DNA of 64,000 nt from Thioalkalivibrio sp. ALJ12 (GCF_000378305.1 NZ_KB899539.1:157854-221853), one strand, 5' to 3'. Counted from the first letter of the stretch, positions 19,196 through 29,918 are shown. Numbers and translations are program-made. Notes: generated by a model not told the origin, from the letters alone.

Positions 19196-19974
19196 TCGAC
19201 CCTCGGGCTGACGTGCACCCGAGCGCGGAGCTGGACTCCTCGGTCGAGGTCGGGCCTTTCAGCGTGATCGGTCCGAATGTGCGAATCGGGGCCGGTACCC
19301 GCGTGGGTCCGCATGTGGTGATCCGCGGCCCTACCGAGATCGGTCGCGAGAACCGCATCTTCCAATTCTCCTCGATCGGCGAGGAACCCCAGGACACGAC
19401 CTACAAGGGCGAGCCGACGAGGCTGGTGATTGGGGATCGCAACGTGATCCGCGAATCGGTCACGCTGCACCGGGGAACGGAGAAAGGGCTCGGTGAGACC
19501 GTGATCGGTCACGACAACCTGATTATGGCCTACGTGCATATCGCGCACGACTGCACCATCGGCAACAAGATCATCTTCTCCAACGCGACTTCGCTGGCGG
19601 GTCACGTCGAGATTCAGGACAACGTGACCCTGGGTGGCTTTACCCTGGTACACCAGTTCTGTCGGGTGGGGACCTTTGCCTTTACCAGCATGGGCGCGGC
19701 GCTTAACCGTGACCTGCCGCCCTACTGCCTGGCCAGTGGCAACTACGCGCGGCTGATCGGGATCAACAAGGTCGGGCTGCGGCGCAATGGCTTCTCCAAC
19801 GAGGCGATCCAGGCGCTGCATCGGGTCTTTATCCTCGGCATGCGTGGTCGCGCCGGCCGCGAGCGCCATCTGGAGACGATGTTCGACGAGACCGAGGTCC
19901 CGGAAGTGCGCAACCTGATCGGGTTCGTGCGTAACAGCCAGCGCGGCATACTTCGTGGCGGGCGGCCGCACTAG
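19192..19974 (+). CDS. lpxA: Acyl-ACP-UDP-GlcNAc (or GlcNAc3N) O/N-acyltransferase LpxA
   Basis: The first step of lipid A synthesis. The 260 residues form a left-handed beta-helix followed by a helical C-terminal domain. Catalytic H119 (YVHIAHDC) aligns with E. coli H125, an offset of six. By the same offset, E. coli G173, the acyl-chain ruler, corresponds to M167 ([15 protein letters not shown]). A Met there occurs in Pseudomonas aeruginosa LpxA, which uses C10 chains. The GTG start overlaps the fabZ stop, and AGGAAA lies about 9 nt upstream. Because gnnA and gnnB homologues lie close by, the acceptor may be UDP-GlcNAc3N, giving an amide; this is inference from context. Confidence 0.95.
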   Translation: MIDPRADVHPSAELDSSVEVGPFSVIGPNVRIGAGTRVGPHVVIRGPTEIGRENRIFQFSSIGEEPQDTTYKGEPTRLVIGDRNVIRESVTLHRGTEKGLGETVIGHDNLIMAYVHIAHDCTIGNKIIFSNATSLAGHVEIQDNVTLGGFTLVHQFCRVGTFAFTSMGAALNRDLPPYCLASGNYARLIGINKVGLRRNGFSNEAIQALHRVFILGMRGRAGRERHLETMFDETEVPEVRNLIGFVRNSQRGILRGGRPH

Positions 19975-19986
19975 GGAAACGCTGAT
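19973..19986. repeat. AGGGAAACGCTGAT repeat at lpxA/lpxB junction
   Basis: A 14-bp copy identical to that at 3587-3600. It overlaps the last bases of the lpxA stop codon and lies in the 26-bp gap between convergent lpxA and lpxB. A related inverted pair lies at 23387-23413 on the other side of the lpxB-gnnB-gnnA block. Confidence 0.5.
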
Positions 19987-20000
19987 CCCCGAGGCCGGAT

Positions 20001-21155
20001 TCAACCTTGGGACAGATGCCCCTGGCTGAGCAGTTCCTGCGCCATCTCGGCGATACGGCGGTCGGCCCCGCCGTCTCCCAGACGTTCACGGATCGAGGCC
20101 AGGGACTCCCGCATCGCGCCGAGCCGCTCCGGGTGTCGCAGCAGGTCGAGCGCGTCCGACGCGAGGCGTTCGGGGTTCGCCTGGCGCTGAAGGTATTCGG
20201 GGACCAGTCGTTCGCCCGCGACGATGTTGACCAGGGCGATATTCTCCAGGCGGACCAGGCGGGAAAAGACCGCGTGGCTAAGCCCTCCCATTCGGTAGAA
20301 CACCAGCATCGGCGCCTGGAGCAGTCCGGCCTCGAGCGTGGCCGTGCCCGAGGCAATCAACAGCAGATCGGCACCCGCCATCAGCGCGTGCGTGCCATCC
20401 TCGCCCGAGACAAACGAGATCGGCAGGCCGTCGCGCGGCGCCAGTGCGTCCAGGCGCGACGGGTCCACTCCCGGGGCCAGCGCGACCACGAAGCGCAGTG
20501 CGGGCTCCTCCCCGTGCATCCGTCGCGCGGCCTCGACCAGGAGCGGCCAGTGGCGCTTGAGCTCTCCGCTGCGGCTGCCGGGCAAGAGCCCGATCACGCG
20601 TTCATCTTCGGCGACGGCGATCTGTTCCGCTAACGGTACGGTGGGTTCCTGGACCCGGTCCACCAGTGGATTGCCCACGTAGCGCACCGGGACGCCGGCA
20701 CGTTCGTAAATCTCGGTTTCGAACGGAAACAGCACCGCCATCGCATCGACGCACTGCTGAATCCGGCGGATTCGCCCGGATCGCCAGGCCCACAACTGGG
20801 GGCTGACATAGAACAGGACCGGGATACCCAGGCGTCGTGCATGTGCCGCCAGGCGCAGATTGAATTCGACGTAGTCGACCAGGACCAGCAGGTCCGGACG
20901 GTTGTGCTCCAGGTGGGTACCCATGCGCCGGAACAGTCGGCGCAGGCGCGGGTAGTTCACCAGGACGTCGACGAGCCCGACGACCGCGAGTTCCTCGACA
21001 TCAATTAGCGTCTCGACACCCGCATCGCGCATCTGGGCGCCGCCCATGCCGGAGTATCGGACTTCGGGCTCCAGGATCGCGAGTTCGCGTACCAGCCCGG
21101 CCCCCAGGGCATCGCCGGAGCTCTCTCCGGCGCAGATGACCACGTGGCGTCGCAT
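20001..21155 (-). CDS. lpxB: Lipid-A-disaccharide synthase
   Basis: A glycosyltransferase that joins UDP-diacylglucosamine and lipid X at the inner-membrane face. The 384 residues have the N-terminal CAGESSGDALGAGLVREL motif, YSGMGGAQM, the YVSPQLWAWR segment and the nucleotide-binding LLPGSRSGELKRHWP region. Unusually it is convergent with lpxA instead of following it on the same strand; gnnB lies 22 bp upstream on the minus strand. Confidence 0.97.
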   Translation of the reverse strand: MRRHVVICAGESSGDALGAGLVRELAILEPEVRYSGMGGAQMRDAGVETLIDVEELAVVGLVDVLVNYPRLRRLFRRMGTHLEHNRPDLLVLVDYVEFNLRLAAHARRLGIPVLFYVSPQLWAWRSGRIRRIQQCVDAMAVLFPFETEIYERAGVPVRYVGNPLVDRVQEPTVPLAEQIAVAEDERVIGLLPGSRSGELKRHWPLLVEAARRMHGEEPALRFVVALAPGVDPSRLDALAPRDGLPISFVSGEDGTHALMAGADLLLIASGTATLEAGLLQAPMLVFYRMGGLSHAVFSRLVRLENIALVNIVAGERLVPEYLQRQANPERLASDALDLLRHPERLGAMRESLASIRERLGDGGADRRIAEMAQELLSQGHLSQG

Positions 21156-21177
21156 GGGGCCGGGTCTGTCTCGGCGC

Positions 21178-22275
21178 TTAGGCGAGGGCGCGCCGGATGG
21201 TGTCGCAGATCATCTCGATCTGGCCGTCCTCGAGCTCGGGGAACACCGGAAGGGACAGGCAGCGTGCGGTGACGGATTCGGTGACCGGAAGACTCGCAGG
21301 CAGGTTCGGCAGATCCGCGAAGGCTTTTTGCTGGTGCAGCGGGACCGGGTAGTAGATCGCGTGCGCGATCTCGGCCTCTTTCAGGGCTTGCATGATCGCG
21401 TCACGGTGATCGGTCAGAAGCGTGTACTGGTGGTAGACATGCGTACCGATACCGTCTTCGTGCGGGGTCTGAACTGGCAGGCCCTCCAAGCCCTTGCGGT
21501 AGCTGGCGGCGACGCGCCGGCGCTGGGCGTTGTACGCGTCGATGTGCGGCAGTTTCACCCGCAGGATTGCCGCCTGCATCTCGTCCAGGCGGCTGTTGTA
21601 GCCCACCTCGTCGTGGTAGTAGCGCTCGCTGGACCCGTGGTTGCGCAGTCGCTTCAGGGCCTCGGCCGAGGTCGGGCAGCTGGTGGTGACCAGACCGCCG
21701 TCGCCGAAGGCCCCGAGGTTCTTCGAGGGGAAGAACGAGAAGCAGCCAAAGGCATTGGCGGACCCGGTCTGCGCGCCATCGATGGCGGCGCCAAAGGACT
21801 GGGCGCAATCCTCGACGATCAGGAGCTTGTGGCGTTCGGCGATGGCCTGCAGGCGTGGCAGGTCGGCCGGCTGTCCGAACAGGTGCACGGGAATGATTGC
21901 CTTGGTGCGTTCGGTGACCGCCGCTTCGACCCGCTCCGGGTCGATGTTGAAGGTATCGGGATCGATGTCCACGAACACCGGATCGGCCCCCACATAGCGA
22001 ATTGCCTCGGCGGTGGCGATGAAGGTGAATGGCGTGGTGATCACCTCGTCGCCCGGGCCGATGCCTGCGGCGGCCAGGGCCAGATGCAGCGCATCCGTCC
22101 CCGAGGCGCAGGTAATCGCATGTTCCACACCGAGATAGCGCGCCAGCTCGTCTTCCAGCGCCTGGACATTGGGGCCCAGGACGTAGCGGGCCCCGGCCAG
22201 GACCTCCTGCAGCGCGGCATCGATTTCGGGACGCAGGCTCTGGTACTGGCGCTGCAGGTCGACCATCGGGATCAC
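21178..22275 (-). CDS. gnnB: DegT/DnrJ/EryC1 aminotransferase, GnnB-like
   Basis: A PLP-dependent sugar aminotransferase of 365 residues: SGTDALHLALAAAGI phosphate-binding segment, D156 in VEDCAQSFGA and the PLP lysine K185 in FFPSKNLGAFGDGG. The ATGA overlap with the oxidoreductase gene shows coupled expression. In Acidithiobacillus ferrooxidans GnnA (oxidoreductase) and GnnB (transaminase), encoded between lpxA and lpxB, turn UDP-GlcNAc into UDP-GlcNAc3N for LpxA. The same families in the same neighbourhood make GnnB the best call; a WbpE-like O-antigen enzyme is the alternative. Confidence 0.8.
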   Translation of the reverse strand: MIPMVDLQRQYQSLRPEIDAALQEVLAGARYVLGPNVQALEDELARYLGVEHAITCASGTDALHLALAAAGIGPGDEVITTPFTFIATAEAIRYVGADPVFVDIDPDTFNIDPERVEAAVTERTKAIIPVHLFGQPADLPRLQAIAERHKLLIVEDCAQSFGAAIDGAQTGSANAFGCFSFFPSKNLGAFGDGGLVTTSCPTSAEALKRLRNHGSSERYYHDEVGYNSRLDEMQAAILRVKLPHIDAYNAQRRRVAASYRKGLEGLPVQTPHEDGIGTHVYHQYTLLTDHRDAIMQALKEAEIAHAIYYPVPLHQQKAFADLPNLPASLPVTESVTARCLSLPVFPELEDGQIEMICDTIRRALA

Positions 22276-23285
22276 GGCTTGACTCCTGTGCGAGTGTTTT
22301 CGAGGTGGCTGTGGGGGCCGTCGGCCTGGCCCATCACGTTGAGGTTCTGATAGACGAGCTTCGTGATTTGCTCGGCGGTGGCCAGCGCGCGCTGGCCGTC
22401 GCGGCCGCTGACCACGACCGGGCCTTCGCCGCGTACGGCGGCCACGAAGGCGCGGATCTCGGCGAGCAGGGCATCGGCCTCGTCGAAGACGCTCTCGTCC
22501 CGGTGGATCTCCGGGGCACCGGTCTCCGGATCGGGCGCGCCGATGTGGTTGAGCGACAGGATGCGGTTCTGAAAGTCCACCGAGGCATAGGCATGCGACT
22601 GGAAGATGCGCATGCGCCGCTCGGACTTGTTGCTGACGCGCGAGGAGGTGACGTTCGCCACACAGCCGTTGGCGAACTCCAGGCGGGCGTTGGCAATGTC
22701 GATGTCCTGCGTGAGCACACGGGCGCCAGAGGCACGGACCTCGGTTAGCGGTGAGTCCGTCAGGGACAGGATGATATCGATGTCGTGGATCATCAGATCC
22801 AGCACGACCGAGACGTCAGTCGCGCGGGGCTTGTAGGGCGCCAGACGGTGCGATTCGATAAAGCGCGGATGCAGCGGATCGTCGGTCAGTCGGCGCAGGG
22901 CGGCATTGAAGCGTTCCAGGTGCCCGACCTGCAGCACGACCCCTTTGGCCTCGGCCAGCTGGTTCAGGGCCTCGGCCTGTTCCAGCGTCGCGGTAATCGG
23001 TTTTTCCACCAGCACATGGCACCCGGCGTCGAGAAAGTCCCGGGCGATGTCGTAGTGCAGGGTGGTCGGCGCGGCGATCGAGACCGCATCGACCTGCCCG
23101 AGTAGTTCGCGGTGATCGGTGACCGCGGCGCAGCCATGTTCGGCGGCGACACGCTCGGCGGTGGCGGCATCGGCATCGGCTACGGCGACCAGTTCGGTCT
23201 CGGGCAGGGCGGCGTATTTGGCGGCATGCCATTTGCCAAGGTGACCGACGCCGATCGCGGCGCAGCGCAGGGGATTCTGAGACAT
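22272..23285 (-). CDS. gnnA: Gfo/Idh/MocA oxidoreductase, GnnA-like
   Basis: A 337-residue NAD(P)-dependent sugar dehydrogenase: Rossmann motif [26 protein letters not shown] after the second strand, and the family motif HVLVEKPIT with its lysine. In the Gnn pathway the enzyme oxidises C3 of UDP-GlcNAc before GnnB transaminates it. The ATG at 23285 gives a normal family start; the frame is open to 23729 but that part has no family similarity. The two genes sit upstream of lpxB on the same strand, forming a gnnA-gnnB-lpxB operon. Confidence 0.8.
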   Translation of the reverse strand: MSQNPLRCAAIGVGHLGKWHAAKYAALPETELVAVADADAATAERVAAEHGCAAVTDHRELLGQVDAVSIAAPTTLHYDIARDFLDAGCHVLVEKPITATLEQAEALNQLAEAKGVVLQVGHLERFNAALRRLTDDPLHPRFIESHRLAPYKPRATDVSVVLDLMIHDIDIILSLTDSPLTEVRASGARVLTQDIDIANARLEFANGCVANVTSSRVSNKSERRMRIFQSHAYASVDFQNRILSLNHIGAPDPETGAPEIHRDESVFDEADALLAEIRAFVAAVRGEGPVVVSGRDGQRALATAEQITKLVYQNLNVMGQADGPHSHLENTRTGVKP

Positions 23286-23386
23286 GGGCGGGCTCGAGGT
23301 TCGTGGGGCGTGTGCTAGGATTTCCGGCGCTATTGTAACGGATCGCCCGGACTGCGCATGTCCGCGATCCATTCCCGCTATTGTCC

Positions 23387-23413
23387 AGGGAAACACGGGT
23401 TTCAGTGTTCCCT
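23387..23413. repeat. Inverted repeat AGGGAAACAC/GTGTTCCCT
   Basis: AGGGAAACAC (23387-23396) faces GTGTTCCCT (23405-23413) across 8 nt, between gnnA and rnhB. It resembles the start of the AGGGAAAC[G/A]CTGAT repeat but lacks the CTGAT part, so membership of the family is tentative. Confidence 0.4.
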
Positions 23414-23440
23414 TGGTGTCCAGGCCCGATCGGGGGTTCG

Positions 23441-24046
23441 ATGTCCGCAAACAGGGTGGCAAACGCTTGGGTCGCGGGCGTCGACGAGGTGGGACGTGGC
23501 CCACTGGCGGGGCCTGTGGTGGCGGCCGCGGTGATCCTGCCGGAAGGTTTTGAGGCACCGGGACTGACCGATTCCAAGAAGCTCTCGGCGCGTCGCAGGC
23601 AGGCGCTGGATGTCGAGATTCGCGAACGCGCGGTGGCCTGGGCGCTGGGGCGAGCCGAGGCGGCCGAGATCGACGCATTGAACATCCATCGCGCGACCCT
23701 GCTGGCGATGCAGCGCGCGGTGGCCGCATTGTCGCAGGTGCCCGATCACCTGCTGGTCGATGGGCGCTTTACGCCAGAGGGCCCCTGGAGCGCCGAGGCG
23801 ATCGTCGGCGGGGATGGCTCCGTAGCAGCAATCAGCGCGGCCTCGGTCATCGCCAAGGTGGCGCGCGACGCGGAGATGACGGCCCTGCACGAACGCTATC
23901 CCGACTACGGCTTTGATCGCCATGCAGGCTACCCGACGGCCTACCACCGAGACGCGCTGGCGCGCCTCGGGCCGTGCGTGGAGCACCGTCGCAGCTTTGG
24001 GCCGGTGGCGCGGGCGCTGGCCGCTGTTACGGGGGAAGGGGCATGA
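23441..24046 (+). CDS. rnhB: Ribonuclease HII
   Basis: Removes ribonucleotides from RNA-DNA hybrids and embedded in DNA. The 201 residues show the N-terminal catalytic motif [20 protein letters not shown] (Asp-Glu pair), [11 protein letters not shown], the LLVDGRF Asp and the [12 protein letters not shown] segment. The ATG at 23441 gives the family start. Its end overlaps dnaE by 4 nt (ATGA). The order rnhB-dnaE-accA is conserved in gammaproteobacteria; normally lpxB lies directly upstream on the same strand. Confidence 0.97.
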   Translation: MSANRVANAWVAGVDEVGRGPLAGPVVAAAVILPEGFEAPGLTDSKKLSARRRQALDVEIRERAVAWALGRAEAAEIDALNIHRATLLAMQRAVAALSQVPDHLLVDGRFTPEGPWSAEAIVGGDGSVAAISAASVIAKVARDAEMTALHERYPDYGFDRHAGYPTAYHRDALARLGPCVEHRRSFGPVARALAAVTGEGA

Positions 24047-27000
24047 GCAGCGAATGGCACAACCCCGGCTTTGTGCACCTGCGGGTGCACTCCGAGTATT
24101 CGCTGATCGACGGACTGGTGCGCCTGAAGCCGCTGGTCGCGGCGGTCGCGGAGAAGGGCATGCCCGCCGTCGCGGTGACCGATCACTGCAACCTGTTCGG
24201 GCTGGTGAAGTTCTATCGGGCGGCCATTGCCCAGGGTGTGCAACCGATCATCGGGGCTGATCTGCTGGTGCGGGACGCCCGTGCCGACGGGAGCGTGGCG
24301 CGCATAACCCTGCTGGCGCAGAACGACCCCGGCTACCGCAACCTCACCCGACTGATTTCGCGTGCCTGGCAGGAAGGGCAGGAAAAGGGCATCCCCAGGA
24401 TCGACGCCGAATGGCTGGACAGCGCGGCCGAGGGCCTGATCGCCCTGTCGGGTGGCATCGATGGTCTGTTCGTGAGCGGCTCCGGGGTGGCGCGCGCACT
24501 GACCCAGGATGAGCTTGGCCCCTGGCTGAAGCGTTTTCCCGGGCGCTTCTATCTGGAGCTGACGCGCACCGAGCGCCCGGGCGAGGAGGCCTGGATCGAG
24601 CAGGCCCTGACAGCGGCGGAGCAGTTCGATCTGCCGGTGGTGGCGACCAACGACGTGCGCTTTCTCAAGGCCGAGGATTTCGAGGCCCACGAGGCGCGTG
24701 TCTGCATTCATGACGGCACCACGCTGGATGACCCCTCGCGTCCGCGGCGCTACTCGGAAAACCAGTACCTTGCCAGCCCGGAGGAGATGGCGGAACGCTT
24801 CTCGGATATCCCCGAGGCCCTGGCAAACTCGGTGGCAATCGCGCGGCGCTGCAGCGTGAGCCTGACGCTTGGGGAGTCAGTGTTGCCGGATTTCCCGGTG
24901 CCGGAGGGATACACCGTCGAGGATCACCTGCGGGAGACCTCCGCGAAGGGGCTCGCGGCACGGCTGGAGCGTTTCCAGTTCGCCGAGCGTTCGGAGTACG
25001 ACGAACGCCTGAAGCTCGAACTGGACGTGATTTGCCAGATGGGTTTCCCCGGCTACTTCCTGATCGTGGCCGACTTTATCCAGTGGGCCAAGGACAACGG
25101 CATCCCGGTGGGCCCGGGGCGTGGCTCGGGCGCGGGTTCGCTGGTCGCCTATGTGCTGGGTATTACGGACCTGGATCCATTGCGTTATGAGCTTCTCTTT
25201 GAGCGCTTTCTTAACCCCGAGCGCGTCTCCATGCCCGACTTCGATGTCGATTTCTGCATGGAGAAACGCGACGACGTGATCGACTACGTGGCCGAGCGCT
25301 ACGGCCGCGACAAGGTCTCGCAGATCATCACCCACGGCACTATGGCCGCGAAGGCGGTCGTGCGCGACTGTGGCCGCGTACTGGGCTATGGCTACGGCTT
25401 TGTCGACCGTATCGCCAAGCTGATCCCGTTCGAGCTGGGCATGACCCTGGGCAAGGCCCTGGCCGAGAGCGAGGACCTGAAGGCGCAGTACGATCAGGAC
25501 GAGGAGGTGCGCGGGATCATCGATCTGGCGCTCAAGCTCGAGGGGCTTACGCGCAACGCGGGCAAGCACGCCGGTGGCGTGGTGATCGCCCCCTCGGCGC
25601 TGACCGACTTCTCGCCGCTGTACTGCGAAGACGATGGCGGCTCGCTGGTGACCCACTTCGACAAGGACGACGTCGAGGCCGTGGGCCTGGTGAAGTTTGA
25701 CTTCCTCGGGCTGCGCACGCTGACGATCATCGACTGGGCGGTCGAGAACGTGCGCAAGATGGACCCGGAGGCCCGCATCGACCTGGATGCGGTCCCGCTG
25801 GATGACCCCGACACCTTCAAGCTGCTGAAGGCCTACCAGACCACGGCGGTGTTCCAGCTGGAATCGGGCGGGATGAAGGATCTGATTCGGCGCCTCCAGC
25901 CGGACAGCTTCGAGGACATCATCGCGCTGGTGGCCCTGTACCGGCCGGGCCCGTTGCAGTCGGGGATGGTGGACGACTTCATCGACCGCAAGCACGGTCG
26001 CGCGCAGGTGGAGTACCCGCATCCGGATCTGGAGCCGATCCTGCAGCCGACCTACGGCGTCATCCTGTACCAGGAGCAGGTCATGCAGATCGCCCAGGTC
26101 CTGGCGAACTACACCCTGGGCGGCGCCGACCTGCTGCGCCGTGCGATGGGCAAGAAAAAGCCCGAGGAGATGGCCAAACAGCGCCAGATCTTCATGGAGG
26201 GCGCGCTGGGGCGTGGGGTCGAGGAGGGGACCGCGACCTACATCTTCGACTTGATGGAGAAATTCGCCGGCTACGGCTTCAACAAGTCGCACTCGGCCGC
26301 CTACGCCCTGGTCGCCTATCAGACCGCCTGGCTGAAGGCGCATTATCCGGCGCCGTTCATGGCGGCGGTGCTGTCCGCGGATATGGACAACACCGACAAG
26401 GTCGTGGGCCTGATCGAGGAATGCCGGAACATGGGCCTGAAGGTCCTGCCGCCGGACGTGAACCAGTCGGACTACCGCTTTACCTGCCTCGATGCGCAGA
26501 CGGTGGTCTATGGCCTCGGGGCGATCAAGGGCGTGGGTGAGTCTGCGATCGACACGCTGTTGAAGGCACGCTCGGCGGACGGGTCCTTCCACGGGCTGAT
26601 CGACCTGTGCCAGCGCGTGGACCTGTCCAAGCTCAACAAGCGGGTGCTGGAGACGCTGGTGCGCGCGGGTGCGCTGGATGCGATCGGTGCGAACCGCGCG
26701 ACGCTGCTGAACGACATCCCCACGGCCGTGGCCGCGGCGGAACAGACCGAGCGCAATGCGAGCCTGGGTGTGGTGGACCTGTTTGGCGATCCGGCGGCTG
26801 CGGTGGTCCCGGAGAGCGAGACCCTCCCGGAGATGGAGGACGACGATCGTCTGCGCGGGGAGAAAGAGACGCTCGGCCTGTACCTGACCGGACACCCGGT
26901 CGAGCGCTATCGCGCCGAGCTCAAGCGGTTGACGGGCAGTACGTTCGCGGATCTGGAGGCGAAGCTGGAGCAGCGGCCCGATGACAGCGGCCAGCAGGGG

Positions 27001-27522
27001 CGGCGTGGGCGCCAGGAGACTGTGCGCATTGCCGGCCTGGTCGTGGGGGTGCGGGTGCGTAATACGCAGAACGGGCGCATGGGCATCGCGACCCTGGATG
27101 ACCGCAGCGGGCGTGCCGAGATCGTACTGTTCAACGACGACTTCACCACCTACCGCGATCGGCTGGAGCCGGACACCCTTCTGGTGGCCGAGGGGACGGT
27201 GGCGCTGGATGACTATGCCGGCGGCATCCGCATGCGGGCCCGGGCCGTGTACACCCTGGACGAGGCGCGGGCGCAGTGGGCGCGCGCCCTGCACCTGTGC
27301 CTGGAGGGGGTGCACGCCGAGCAGGTGCAGAACCTGCGCGGCCTGATGGAGGAATATCGCGATGGTCAGTGCCGAGTCCACCTGTGCTACCGGCGGGATG
27401 GTTTCGAGGCCGAGCTGAGCCTGCCCGAGGCCTGGGCCATTCGTCCGGACGAGCGGCTATTGCGCAATCTGCAGCAGAGCCTGGGCCCGGGCTGCGAGGC
27501 CCAGGTCCTGTACGGCCGTTGA
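24043..27522 (+). CDS. dnaE: DNA polymerase III subunit alpha
   Basis: The replicative polymerase. The 1159-residue protein, near the E. coli length, begins with a PHP domain ([26 protein letters not shown]). The palm has catalytic D401 and D403 in [13 protein letters not shown], at E. coli numbering, and D553 in LVKFDFLGL (E. coli D555). [15 protein letters not shown]-like tandem HhH and the C-terminal OB domain ([19 protein letters not shown]) follow. The ATG at 24043 overlaps the rnhB stop. The intergenic 160 bp after it hold a possible -10 element (TACAAT at 27638) for accA. Confidence 0.98.
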   Translation: MSSEWHNPGFVHLRVHSEYSLIDGLVRLKPLVAAVAEKGMPAVAVTDHCNLFGLVKFYRAAIAQGVQPIIGADLLVRDARADGSVARITLLAQNDPGYRNLTRLISRAWQEGQEKGIPRIDAEWLDSAAEGLIALSGGIDGLFVSGSGVARALTQDELGPWLKRFPGRFYLELTRTERPGEEAWIEQALTAAEQFDLPVVATNDVRFLKAEDFEAHEARVCIHDGTTLDDPSRPRRYSENQYLASPEEMAERFSDIPEALANSVAIARRCSVSLTLGESVLPDFPVPEGYTVEDHLRETSAKGLAARLERFQFAERSEYDERLKLELDVICQMGFPGYFLIVADFIQWAKDNGIPVGPGRGSGAGSLVAYVLGITDLDPLRYELLFERFLNPERVSMPDFDVDFCMEKRDDVIDYVAERYGRDKVSQIITHGTMAAKAVVRDCGRVLGYGYGFVDRIAKLIPFELGMTLGKALAESEDLKAQYDQDEEVRGIIDLALKLEGLTRNAGKHAGGVVIAPSALTDFSPLYCEDDGGSLVTHFDKDDVEAVGLVKFDFLGLRTLTIIDWAVENVRKMDPEARIDLDAVPLDDPDTFKLLKAYQTTAVFQLESGGMKDLIRRLQPDSFEDIIALVALYRPGPLQSGMVDDFIDRKHGRAQVEYPHPDLEPILQPTYGVILYQEQVMQIAQVLANYTLGGADLLRRAMGKKKPEEMAKQRQIFMEGALGRGVEEGTATYIFDLMEKFAGYGFNKSHSAAYALVAYQTAWLKAHYPAPFMAAVLSADMDNTDKVVGLIEECRNMGLKVLPPDVNQSDYRFTCLDAQTVVYGLGAIKGVGESAIDTLLKARSADGSFHGLIDLCQRVDLSKLNKRVLETLVRAGALDAIGANRATLLNDIPTAVAAAEQTERNASLGVVDLFGDPAAAVVPESETLPEMEDDDRLRGEKETLGLYLTGHPVERYRAELKRLTGSTFADLEAKLEQRPDDSGQQGRRGRQETVRIAGLVVGVRVRNTQNGRMGIATLDDRSGRAEIVLFNDDFTTYRDRLEPDTLLVAEGTVALDDYAGGIRMRARAVYTLDEARAQWARALHLCLEGVHAEQVQNLRGLMEEYRDGQCRVHLCYRRDGFEAELSLPEAWAIRPDERLLRNLQQSLGPGCEAQVLYGR

Positions 27523-27682
27523 TTCTGTCGGCATCTACGCAATTAGGCGTTGTGATCAACAGCCCTGAGCCACCGCATGTCGCTGCACATCCGCCTCGGC
27601 CGGTCTCGAACGGGCAGCGAAGTGCGGGGTAATTGGTTACAATTCCGCGCCTGACGCCCATCTTTCCGACGCGGGACCCTGC

Positions 27683-28648
27683 ATGAATCCGGATTTTCTC
27701 GACTTCGAACAGCCCATTGCCGAACTGGAAGCCAAGATTCGGGATCTGCGCTATGTGGGTGACGATGCCGAGGTCAACATCCAGGAAGAGATCCAGCGGC
27801 TGGAGGAGAAGTGCCGTTCGCTGACGGAGAGCATCTTCGCCAAGCTCACCCCCTGGCAGGTGGCGCAGATGTCGCGTCATCCCAAGCGCCCGTACACGCT
27901 GGACTACATCCCGCAGTTGTTCGACGAGTTCGAGGAGCTGCACGGTGACCGGACCTACGCGGATGATCCGGCCATCGTGGGGGGCGTGGCCCGCCTCGAC
28001 GGGCGCCCGGTAATGATCATCGGCCATCAGAAAGGTCGCCAGACGCGCGAGAAGGTCTACCGCAACTTCGGGATGCCGCGCCCGGAGGGCTACCGCAAGG
28101 CCCTGCGGCTGATGGAGACGGCCGAGCGTTTTCGCCTGCCGGTCCTTACGTTCATCGACACCCCGGGTGCCTATCCGGGCGTGGGTGCCGAGGAGCGCGG
28201 CCAGAGCGAGGCGATCGCCCGCAACCTGATGGTGATGGCGCGGCTGGATACCCCGATCATCGCGACCGTGATCGGCGAGGGCGGCTCCGGCGGCGCGCTG
28301 GCGATCGGGGTCGGGGATGCCACGCTGATGCTGCAGTACTCGACCTACTCGGTCATCTCGCCGGAAGGCTGTGCCTCCATTCTCTGGAAGAGTGCCGAAC
28401 GCGCGTCCGAGGCAGCGGAGGCGCTGGGCATTACCTCGCAACGGCTGCACGATCTGGGGCTGGTCGATCGCATCGTCTCCGAGCCACTGGGCGGGGCCCA
28501 TCGCGATCCGGAGACGATGTCGGCACACCTGCGCTCGGCGCTGCTGGAAACCCTTGATGGCCTGGAGGCGCTGGACCCGGCCAAGCGGCTGGATCGGCGT
28601 TACCGCCGCCTGATGGACTACGGTGCCTTCCAGGAAGCCACTTCCTGA
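27683..28648 (+). CDS. accA: Acetyl-CoA carboxylase carboxyltransferase subunit alpha
   Basis: With AccD forms the carboxyltransferase half of acetyl-CoA carboxylase, the first step of fatty-acid synthesis. The 321 residues match AccA throughout: [15 protein letters not shown] start, [37 protein letters not shown] and the oxyanion-hole glycines in [17 protein letters not shown]. It follows dnaE, as in E. coli, and precedes tilS. Confidence 0.98.
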   Translation: MNPDFLDFEQPIAELEAKIRDLRYVGDDAEVNIQEEIQRLEEKCRSLTESIFAKLTPWQVAQMSRHPKRPYTLDYIPQLFDEFEELHGDRTYADDPAIVGGVARLDGRPVMIIGHQKGRQTREKVYRNFGMPRPEGYRKALRLMETAERFRLPVLTFIDTPGAYPGVGAEERGQSEAIARNLMVMARLDTPIIATVIGEGGSGGALAIGVGDATLMLQYSTYSVISPEGCASILWKSAERASEAAEALGITSQRLHDLGLVDRIVSEPLGGAHRDPETMSAHLRSALLETLDGLEALDPAKRLDRRYRRLMDYGAFQEATS

Positions 28649-28685
28649 GACACCGGGCCGGGTGGGGGATCACACCCACCCGGTG

Positions 28686-29918
28686 ATGGTCGCCATGCGG
28701 GCCTTTTTGCAGGACCACCCGGACTTCGCTTCTTTGCGCGTCGCCTTTAGCGGCGGCCGCGACTCCTCTGTATTGCTGCACGCGCTCGCGCGACTGCGCC
28801 CTCAAGGGCTTGAGGCCTGGCATGTGAATCACGGTCTGCGACCGGATGCCGATGCGCAGGCGGCGTTCTGTGTACGCGTTGCCGAGGCGCTGGATGTAGC
28901 GCTGACCGTACGCAAGGTGACCGTTCTTGATGATGCCTCCGAGGGGCCGGAGGCCGCAGCGCGCCGTTCACGCTACACGGCCCTGCGCGAGGGCCTCGGG
29001 GGGCGGGACCTGATCCTGACCGCCCAGCATGCCGACGACCAGGCCGAGACTTTTCTGCTCGCCGCGCTGCGCGGGAGCGGTCCGGAGGGCCTTCAGGGCA
29101 TGCGGGTACTGCGTCGCGAAGGGGACACCTGGTTGGGGAGACCGTTGCTGGAGGTCCCGGGCGAGGCCATCGCGGACTACGCAGAAGCGGCGGGGCTCGG
29201 TTGGTACGACGACCCAAGCAATGACGACACCCGGTTCGATCGCAATTTCCTGCGCCGCGAGATCCTCCCGCGTCTGGCGGAGCGCTTCCCTGTTCATGCC
29301 TCCCTGGCGCGCAGCGCCCGCTGGCAGCGCGAGGCCGTCGACCGCCTGGAGAGCCTGGAGGATGAACGCATTCCGGATGAGGCCTCGCTCGAGCTGGCCT
29401 CGCTGGCCGAGCTGGACCGGCCCGCTCGACGCGCGCGATTGCGGGCCTGGCTGCGCGCGCAGGGCCTGCGACCGCCGGGCCATGCGCGGCTGGAGGAGTT
29501 CTGTCGGCAACTGGAGGTCCACGCGCCGGACCGGACTCCGGAGCTGCGCTGGGCGGATGGCTGGATGGGCGTTTATCGCGGAACGATTTGTGCCGAAGCC
29601 CCGGATGCAAAGTCGGCCGTGCCAGGTGACGTGATCCCCTGGCCGCCGGGGCATGCGCGCCTGACGCTCCCGGATGGTCGGGTACTGGAGCGCGCAGCGC
29701 TGGTGGCCCTGGGTGTGGACGCGCAGGAGGCGCTGGAGGTCGGTTTTCGCCGGGGTGGGGAAACCGTGGTGACGCCAGCGGGTCGCCGACCCTTGAAGAA
29801 GCGGCTTCAGGAGCGGGGGATCCCGCCATGGGAACGCGAACATCTGCCGTTGGTCAGGCGGCAGTCGGATGGGCTTGTCGTCGCCATTCTCTGGTCGCAT
29901 GGAGACCTGGGTCCCTGA
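28686..29918 (+). CDS. tilS: tRNA(Ile)-lysidine synthase
   Basis: Modifies C34 of tRNA-Ile (CAU) to lysidine so that AUA is read as Ile. The roughly 410-residue protein has the PP-loop VAFSGGRDSSVLLHAL, VNHGLRPDADAQ, LTAQHADDQAET, the YDDPSNDDTRFDRNFLRREI motif and a C-terminal substrate-binding domain (VTPAGRRPLKKRLQERGIPPWER). The start is uncertain: ATG 28686 is given, but a GTG at 28623, inside accA, is also in frame. The order accA-tilS is common. Confidence 0.94.
   Translation: MVAMRAFLQDHPDFASLRVAFSGGRDSSVLLHALARLRPQGLEAWHVNHGLRPDADAQAAFCVRVAEALDVALTVRKVTVLDDASEGPEAAARRSRYTALREGLGGRDLILTAQHADDQAETFLLAALRGSGPEGLQGMRVLRREGDTWLGRPLLEVPGEAIADYAEAAGLGWYDDPSNDDTRFDRNFLRREILPRLAERFPVHASLARSARWQREAVDRLESLEDERIPDEASLELASLAELDRPARRARLRAWLRAQGLRPPGHARLEEFCRQLEVHAPDRTPELRWADGWMGVYRGTICAEAPDAKSAVPGDVIPWPPGHARLTLPDGRVLERAALVALGVDAQEALEVGFRRGGETVVTPAGRRPLKKRLQERGIPPWEREHLPLVRRQSDGLVVAILWSHGDLGP

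Noticed and set aside
24877-27381. An 834-codon minus-strand open frame opposite dnaE
   Set aside because: Same reason: full overlap with dnaE, whose motifs and numbering are exact, and no domain in the antisense product.
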